This document shows, piece by piece, positions 36,689 through 41,368 of a DNA stretch of 41,368 nucleotides. The stretch covers positions 2,575,817-2,617,184 of the forward strand of contig NZ_KI912266.1 of the NCBI RefSeq assembly GCF_000235425.2, written 5' to 3'. The notes under the pieces were generated by a model. The model had not been told where the DNA came from, did not search any database, and saw only the letters and a program-made list of their open reading frames with translations. Source of the DNA: Pseudofrankia saprophytica. Lineage in GTDB: Bacteria; Actinomycetota; Actinomycetes; Frankiales; Frankiaceae. Every line of letters begins with the position of its first letter. The first letter of the stretch is position 1. A program made the translations under genes and the position numbers.

Positions 36689-38314
36689 ATGAACCGCATA
36701 CGTCTCACCTCGGCCGCGGCGGGGGCGGTGGCCGTCGCGCTGCTGGGCGCCGGCGTCGCCCAGGCCGGTGGCGACGAGCCGCTGGCGAAGGACGACAGCT
36801 ATCAGGTCCAGGCCGGCGGCACGCTGACCGCCAGTGGCCACGGGGACAGCATCCTGCGTAACGACAAGGGCAAGAATCTAGCGCTGGTAACGAATACCAA
36901 GCCGGCCAATGGCACGCTCGCACTCGACCCGGACGGCACGTTCACCTATAAGCCGAACCCCGGCTTCACCGGCACGGATTCCTTCTCCTACACGGTGAGT
37001 GACGCCGTCACGCGGTACGACACGCAGCTGCCGCCACTGGCGACGATCGGCGGCGTGAAGATCGGCGGTGGGGCGTATGGCTCCGCGCTCTACCCGGCCC
37101 CGCGCGGCGGCAACGACGAGTTCTACGGCATCACGGACCGCGGCCCGAACGTCGACGGCCCGAACGGCGTGAAGGTCGAGCCGCTGCCCGACTTCACCCC
37201 CGCGATCGGCAAGTTCCGGCTCAAGAACGGCGTCGCGACGCTCGAGGGGTCGATCCCGCTGCGCGCGGCGGACGGTTCCCCGTACAACGGCCGGGTCAGC
37301 ACTGAGGCGACCACCGGCGAGACGATCCTGGACCTGAACGGCAACACGCTCGCGGCGAGCCCCTACGGCTATGACCCCGAAGGCATCGTGGCGCTGCGGG
37401 ACGGCACCTTCTGGATCTCCGACGAGTACGGCCCGTACATCACGCACTTCGACGCGAACGGCCGGCAGATCGGGCGGCTCTCGCCGTTCGACGGCTCGCT
37501 GCCCGCGGAGCTGAGCAACCGTATGCCCAACCGCGGCATGGAGGGCCTGACCATCACGCCCGACGGCGACACGCTGGTCGGGATCGTGCAGTCGGCGCTG
37601 CAGCAGCCTGACCTGTCCGGGAAGCCGGTGAACGTCCCGCCGCTGCGGATCGTGACCTACGACCTGCGGACGAAGGCCACGCACGAGTACCTCTACCTGC
37701 TGGACGACCCGAAGGTGAACGCCGGCGCCGTGTCGGAGATCACCGCGCTGTCCAACAGCACGTTCCTCGTCGACGAGCGCGACGGGAAGTTCGAGCCCGG
37801 GGTGTTCAAGCGGTTCTTCAAGATTGACCTGGCCGGCGCGACCGACGTCGGCCCGAAGGCCAACATCCCGGGCGCCACCTACGCCGCCAGCAAGGGTGGC
37901 CTGCTTCTCGGCTCGGCCCAGAAGACCATCGAGGGCACTGTCGGCGAGTCCACCACCGCCGCCGCGCTCACGACGCTGACCGCCGCCGGCATCACCCCGG
38001 TGAAGAAGTCGCTGTACGTCGACTTCGCCGGCCTGGTCAGCACGCTCGACCCGACGGGTGGCTTCTTCGGCCACGACAAGGTCGAGGGAGTCGCGACGAC
38101 GGACGGCGGCAGGACGCTGGTCGTCGCCAACGACAGCGACTTCGGCATCTCCGGCCTGACGAACAGCGCCGCGCCGTTCCAGCTCAAGGCGAAGGTCCTG
38201 CCGAACGGCAAGCAGGACGACGGCTCGTTCCTGGTGGTGGACGTGTCCAAGCTGGACGGCAGCTACTCCAGCACCGCCACGGTGACCATCACCGTCACCA
38301 CTGGCAAGAGGTAA
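36689..38314 (+). CDS. Secreted phytase-like esterase (PF13449-type) with N-terminal Ig-like domain
   Basis: This is a 541-residue protein with a GGGGGA ribosome site before the ATG. A classic Sec signal peptide (residues 1-26) ends in GVAQA-GG. Residues about 32-105 form an Ig/cadherin-like module (KDDSYQVQAGG, LDPDGTFTYKPNPGFTGTDSFSYTVSD). The rest matches the esterase-like domain of phytase-family proteins: EFYGITDRGPNVDGP, PYGYDPEGIVALRDGTFWISDEYGPYITHFD, NRGMEGLTITPDGDTL, FFGHDKVEGVAT. The family is a beta-propeller assigned to phosphate- or carboxyl-ester hydrolysis; the exact substrate is unknown. There is no C-terminal anchor, so the protein is probably released. A strong hairpin follows the stop. 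Confidence 0.85.
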   Translation: MNRIRLTSAAAGAVAVALLGAGVAQAGGDEPLAKDDSYQVQAGGTLTASGHGDSILRNDKGKNLALVTNTKPANGTLALDPDGTFTYKPNPGFTGTDSFSYTVSDAVTRYDTQLPPLATIGGVKIGGGAYGSALYPAPRGGNDEFYGITDRGPNVDGPNGVKVEPLPDFTPAIGKFRLKNGVATLEGSIPLRAADGSPYNGRVSTEATTGETILDLNGNTLAASPYGYDPEGIVALRDGTFWISDEYGPYITHFDANGRQIGRLSPFDGSLPAELSNRMPNRGMEGLTITPDGDTLVGIVQSALQQPDLSGKPVNVPPLRIVTYDLRTKATHEYLYLLDDPKVNAGAVSEITALSNSTFLVDERDGKFEPGVFKRFFKIDLAGATDVGPKANIPGATYAASKGGLLLGSAQKTIEGTVGESTTAAALTTLTAAGITPVKKSLYVDFAGLVSTLDPTGGFFGHDKVEGVATTDGGRTLVVANDSDFGISGLTNSAAPFQLKAKVLPNGKQDDGSFLVVDVSKLDGSYSSTATVTITVTTGKR

Positions 38315-38334
38315 CCCCGGCAGACAGGCGTCCC

Positions 38335-38368
38335 CGTGGCCTGGCTGGCAGGCGCCAGCCAGGCCACG
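38335..38368 (+). terminator. Strong hairpin terminator after the esterase gene
   Basis: Two perfect 14-base arms (CGTGGCCTGGCTGG / CCAGCCAGGCCACG) enclose a 6-nt loop, starting 20 bp after the stop codon. There is no T run, but the stem stability suggests a GC-type terminator. It separates the esterase from the TAXI gene. Confidence 0.7.
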
Positions 38369-38409
38369 GCCTGCCGTCCCCAAGCACCCGCCGGTATCGT
38401 CGTCCAGAC

Positions 38410-39435
38410 ATGCAGCGGTTACGGCTGGGGCGTCCGACACGCGGGTGGCTGACGCGTCGGCGCGTGCTCACCGTCGTGGCCGCCGCCACCGCGGTGCTCA
38501 CCGGCATGGCCATCACCGTCGCGGCGGTCGCCAGGGACGAGCAGGACAACCAATACCGGCACGGCACGATCATGATCCTCACCGGCGGAACCAAGGGCAT
38601 CTACTACACCTACGGGGTGGAGCTCGCCGCGGCCGTCAACCGCCGCCTCGGCGGGGTGCAGGCGCAGGCGATGGCCACCACGGCGTCGGTCGACAACGTG
38701 CGCCAGGTCGCCCGGTCGGCGAACGTCTTCGCGTTCACCGCTGCCGACGCCGCCTCCGCGGCCGTGGCCGGGCGGGCGCCGTTCACCCACCAGGTGCCGA
38801 TCCGCGCACTGGCCCGGATCTACGACGACTACGTGCACCTGGTGGTCCGCGCGGACGCCCCGATCCATACCATCGCCGACCTCGCAGGCAAGCGGGTGTC
38901 GGTCGGCTCGGACGGGTCGGGCACCGAACTGATCGCCGAACGGATGCTCGCCGTCGCGGGGATCGACCCGGCGACGCTGAGCACCAGCCGGCTCGGCATC
39001 AACGAGTCGGTGGTCGCGCTGCAGGACAGTGACCTCGACGCGTTCTTCTGGTCAGGCGGCCTGCCGACCACCGGTATCACAGAGCTTGCCCAGCAGACCC
39101 CGATCCGCCTGGTCCCGCTCGGCCAGCTCGCCGCCGGTCTGCACGCCGAGTGGGACCCGGTCTACCGCTCCGGCGCGATCCTCGCCGATACCTACCCGCT
39201 GGCTGGCGACGCCGTCGACACGCCGACGGTCGCCGTGCCCGACCTGCTCATCACTCGTGCGGACACCGATCCGGGGCTGGTCGAGGAGGTGACCAGAATC
39301 CTGTTCGACGCCCGCGCCGAGATCGCCGACCGGGTGCCGGTCGCCTACGCGCTGGACCGGCGCAGCGCCATAGCCACGTCACCCATCCCCCTGCACGACG
39401 GCGCCCTGCGCTACTACCGGGCCACCAAGAGCTGA
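38410..39435 (+). CDS. TAXI-family solute-binding protein
   Basis: This is a 341-residue protein. The N-terminus has a TRRRVLTVVAAATAVLTGMA stretch, a Tat-like or anchor signal (about 15-40). The mature part has the TAXI hallmarks: MILTGGTKGIYYTYG, VQAQAMATTASVDNVRQV, DLAGKRVSVGSDGSGTELIAERML, LQDSDLDAFFWSGGLP and late VPDLLITRAD. TAXI proteins bind small anions such as glutamate or other carboxylates and normally feed a TRAP permease, but none is encoded in the window. A TATCGT box ends nine bases before the ATG, so the message may have a very short leader. A sensory partnership with the upstream kinase is possible but unproven. Confidence 0.88.
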   Translation: MQRLRLGRPTRGWLTRRRVLTVVAAATAVLTGMAITVAAVARDEQDNQYRHGTIMILTGGTKGIYYTYGVELAAAVNRRLGGVQAQAMATTASVDNVRQVARSANVFAFTAADAASAAVAGRAPFTHQVPIRALARIYDDYVHLVVRADAPIHTIADLAGKRVSVGSDGSGTELIAERMLAVAGIDPATLSTSRLGINESVVALQDSDLDAFFWSGGLPTTGITELAQQTPIRLVPLGQLAAGLHAEWDPVYRSGAILADTYPLAGDAVDTPTVAVPDLLITRADTDPGLVEEVTRILFDARAEIADRVPVAYALDRRSAIATSPIPLHDGALRYYRATKS

Positions 39436-39439
39436 GAAC

Positions 39440-39493
39440 GCCGTCGGCCGACGACCGCGCGGACGTCAGCCGGTTCGCGCCGTCAGCCGACGG
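39440..39493. terminator. Hairpins between convergent TAXI and NurA-like genes
   Basis: The palindrome CGTCGGCCGACG (39442-39453) and the 6-bp hairpin GCCGTC-AGCC-GACGGC (39478-39493, spanning the NurA-like stop) share complementary arms. They can therefore also pair with each other at longer range. They probably end transcription from both sides. There is no T run. Confidence 0.4.
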
Positions 39494-40667
39494 CGGCGCG
39501 GCGCAGGGAACGGTAAAGGAGCTGGGCGTCGCCGAGGCGGCGGCGCAGCGCCCGCTCGAGCCCCGCGATGGGGTAAAGGTTCTGGGGAGCGCGGCCGTCC
39601 TTGAACTCCTGGGAGGCGAACCGCGGCAGCACCGCCTGGCTCAGGTCCGCGAGCGCGACCGCCTCGTCCAGGGCCAGGTCGGCTCGGCACTCGACGCGGG
39701 CGACGCCGGCCCAGGGAGCGCCGGGCCGGCTGGGAAGACGCAGATACCAGCTGAACCGGTCCCAGCTGGCGTCCCGGCGGTTGTTCAGCAGGAAGATCGG
39801 CGTGCGTTCCGCCCGGTCGAGCGCCCCGACGACTGCGTGCTGCGCCGCCGGCAGGTACTGGGTGTGATGGGTCTTGACGAAGCCCAGCGTGCGGGGCAGG
39901 CGGGTCCGGCCGCGCAGCGGGCCGTCGACGACGAGCAGGTCGTCCGCCCGCCCGCCGGCCTGGTCGGCGGTGCGCTGGTCTGTGGGGTGCTGGTCGGTGG
40001 CGCCCTGGTCGGGCCACGGCTGACCGTCGGCGTCCACGCCGAACTCACCCGCGAGGGCGTCCGCGAACAGGGCGTCATCGTCGTCGATGGTCTGGATCAG
40101 CTGGTGGGCACGGCGCGCCTTGCCGGCGGTCCGGACCTCCAGCTCGAGCAGCTCCTGCTGCAGGGCCAGGGTCGGGCCGTCGGGGCCGTCCTTGGCCATC
40201 CTGACGCGGTACCGGCCGCCGCCGGTGCGCAGGTCGGTCGCGTGGCTGGCGGCGGTGAACAGGCCGCGGCGGACATGGGCACCGAGCAGGTGGGCGCCCT
40301 CGCCGCAGCAGCAGACGACGCCGCCGGCGTAGGAGGCGCAGATGGCCGGCGCGGCGGAGGCCGCCGCGGCACCGTCCGGCGCGAGGTCATGGATCCAGGC
40401 CCTCGCCTCGACCCGGCGCACGCCGTCCACGAACAGCACGGCGGAGGGCACGGCGACGGACCGAGCCCTGGCCGACGGCACGGCCATGGGACGCCACGCC
40501 GCGGCCCTGACCTCCAGGTTCACCTCGACGCGGGCGCTGGAGTCCGCGAGGTCGTCCCCGGCCACGCTGGTGCCGTAGCTCGGATCCCAGGCGTCGACGC
40601 TGAACCGCATGCCCCCGGCGGCCGACGGCGCCGCGGCCGGCGGGGTGAGGCCCGTGGTGGTCGTCAA
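39483..40667 (-). CDS. NurA-like nuclease-domain protein
   Basis: This is a 394-residue protein. A TTG at 40667 overlaps the sbcC stop by four bases (TTGA) and has GGGAGAA just before it, so it is preferred over the internal ATG at residue 20. Motifs recalling the RNase-H-like NurA fold are VLFVDGVRRVEARAW (first catalytic Asp near residue 81), LLVVDGPLRGR, LGFVKTHHTQYL, RVECRADLALDEA, and a long C-terminal block ending LPRFASQEFKDGRAPQNLYPI. A Gln/Asp/Thr-rich repeat (DQGATDQHPTDQRTADQ, about residues 218-236) interrupts the domain. Archaeal NurA is a 5'-3' nuclease working with HerA and Mre11-Rad50. Coupling to SbcC here supports a role in DNA-end resection. No HerA gene is visible; it might lie outside the window. 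Family assignment is moderate. Confidence 0.6.
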   Translation of the reverse strand: MTTTTGLTPPAAAPSAAGGMRFSVDAWDPSYGTSVAGDDLADSSARVEVNLEVRAAAWRPMAVPSARARSVAVPSAVLFVDGVRRVEARAWIHDLAPDGAAAASAAPAICASYAGGVVCCCGEGAHLLGAHVRRGLFTAASHATDLRTGGGRYRVRMAKDGPDGPTLALQQELLELEVRTAGKARRAHQLIQTIDDDDALFADALAGEFGVDADGQPWPDQGATDQHPTDQRTADQAGGRADDLLVVDGPLRGRTRLPRTLGFVKTHHTQYLPAAQHAVVGALDRAERTPIFLLNNRRDASWDRFSWYLRLPSRPGAPWAGVARVECRADLALDEAVALADLSQAVLPRFASQEFKDGRAPQNLYPIAGLERALRRRLGDAQLLYRSLRRAAVG

Positions 40668-41368
40668 GCGTTCTCCCTGGTGACGGTGGAGGTGCGCTGG
40701 TCGCGGCTCACCGCGAAACGGACCGGAACCCGTTCGGCCAGCGCACGGACGTGCGTGACGATGCCGACCATCCGCCCGGCGCTTCCCCCGCCGCCGCCGG
40801 CCAGGTTCTCCAGCGTGGTCGCGACGATGTCGAGCGTCGCGTCGTCGAGGGTGCCGAAACCCTCGTCGAGGAAGATCGAGTCGAGTCGGGTCGCGCCGGC
40901 CGCCGCCATCATCGTGAGCTGCGCCGACAGCGCCAGCGCCAGCGCCAGGCTGGCCTGGAAGGTCTCCCCCCCGGACAGGGTGCGTACCGGGCGCTCGGAG
41001 TCGGCGTCGGCGTGGTCGACGACGATGAACTCGCCGTCCGCGTGGGTCAGCTCGAACTGCCCACCCGACAGCTCCGCCAGCGTCAGCGACGCGTCGGCGA
41101 CGAGGGTGTCGAGCGCCGCGGCGACCAGCCAGCGCTGGAATCCGTTGGAACGCAGCAACGTCCCGAGCTGGTGGGAGACCTGCTCCGCCTCTCGCGCCCG
41201 GGTCAGCCCGTCACGTAGCCCGGCGGCCTCGGCGCGCCGTTCGGCGATCCGGTCCCGGTCCGCCCTGGCCCGTTCGAGGGCCGCGGACACCGCGCGCGCC
41301 GCGGCGTCGGCGGCCGTGGCCGCGGCCGGCTGGATGCCGTGGGCCGCGAGCAGCTCGGCCAGCGCCCG
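40664..41368 (-). CDS. sbcC: SbcC/Rad50-type exonuclease subunit, C-terminal part
   Basis: The last 234 codons are present; the frame is open to the right edge. Coiled-coil-type Ala/Arg/Glu-rich sequence leads into SNGFQRWLVAAALDTLV, the ABC signature TLSGGETFQASLALALALS, Walker B DSIFLDEGFGTLDD and the H-loop VGIVTHV, in the order of the SbcC C-lobe. SbcCD cuts DNA hairpins and protein-blocked ends in an ATP-dependent way; the SbcD partner would be encoded further upstream, outside the window. The last codons overlap the NurA-like gene, so the two proteins are probably made together. A Gly-rich GGGGGSAG stretch lies between Walker B and the H-loop. Confidence 0.92.
   Translation of the reverse strand, partial: RALAELLAAHGIQPAAATAADAAARAVSAALERARADRDRIAERRAEAAGLRDGLTRAREAEQVSHQLGTLLRSNGFQRWLVAAALDTLVADASLTLAELSGGQFELTHADGEFIVVDHADADSERPVRTLSGGETFQASLALALALSAQLTMMAAAGATRLDSIFLDEGFGTLDDATLDIVATTLENLAGGGGGSAGRMVGIVTHVRALAERVPVRFAVSRDQRTSTVTRENA

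Overview
The window is about 41 kb of very GC-rich DNA with frequent GTG starts and, on the opposite strand of nearly every gene, long meaningless open frames. It looks like the chromosome of a filamentous or Frankia-like actinobacterium. The supporting gene content is a Kgd-type 2-oxoglutarate decarboxylase, an AftD-type arabinofuranosyltransferase, an F420-type luciferase-like oxidoreductase and OmpR-family two-component genes. The genus is an inference. I see no rRNA, tRNA, insertion sequence, phage gene or CRISPR array.

Layout. (1) 1-7059 is mostly metabolic: the start of kgd (minus strand, cut by the window edge), an orphan hydantoinase-A-like gene, a candidate small RNA ending in a textbook terminator, thiL, a 900-bp gene-free stretch with a 17-bp hairpin, and an acetamidase/formamidase with a long repetitive tail. 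(2) 7104-16128 holds two very large, divergently arranged nucleic-acid enzymes. One is a 1687-residue UPF1-like SF1 helicase with a C-terminal PD-(D/E)XK nuclease. The other is a 1202-residue fusion of an EndoQ/YqxK-like PHP nuclease with a complete UvrD-type helicase. This is the best candidate for an undescribed repair or defence module. (3) 16279-27324 is a cell-envelope locus: AftD-like GT-C transferase, PapA-like acyltransferase translationally coupled to it, FkbM methyltransferase, Tat-type exported protein, a convergent SAM methyltransferase, and an unusual alpha-oxoamine-synthase-like PLP enzyme. (4) 27391-30542 is a two-gene minus-strand unit of a membrane GGDEF-EAL protein and Aat, overlapping by four bases. 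(5) 31298-33677 holds an F420-type oxidoreductase and an MFS transporter. (6) 34073-39435 holds a response regulator and histidine kinase, an exported phytase-like esterase and a TAXI-type binding protein with no TRAP permease. (7) 39483-41368 (minus) holds the C-terminal part of SbcC followed, with a 4-base overlap, by a NurA-like nuclease gene.

How the genes may work together. The envelope genes would build, acylate, methylate and possibly lipidate an arabinose-containing surface glycan. The two-component system may sense a signal through, or control, the exported esterase and TAXI protein. Three loci (the two giant helicases and the SbcC/NurA pair) concern DNA end processing or damaged DNA. 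Functional links between neighbouring genes are inferred from order, overlap and strand only; no database search was run.
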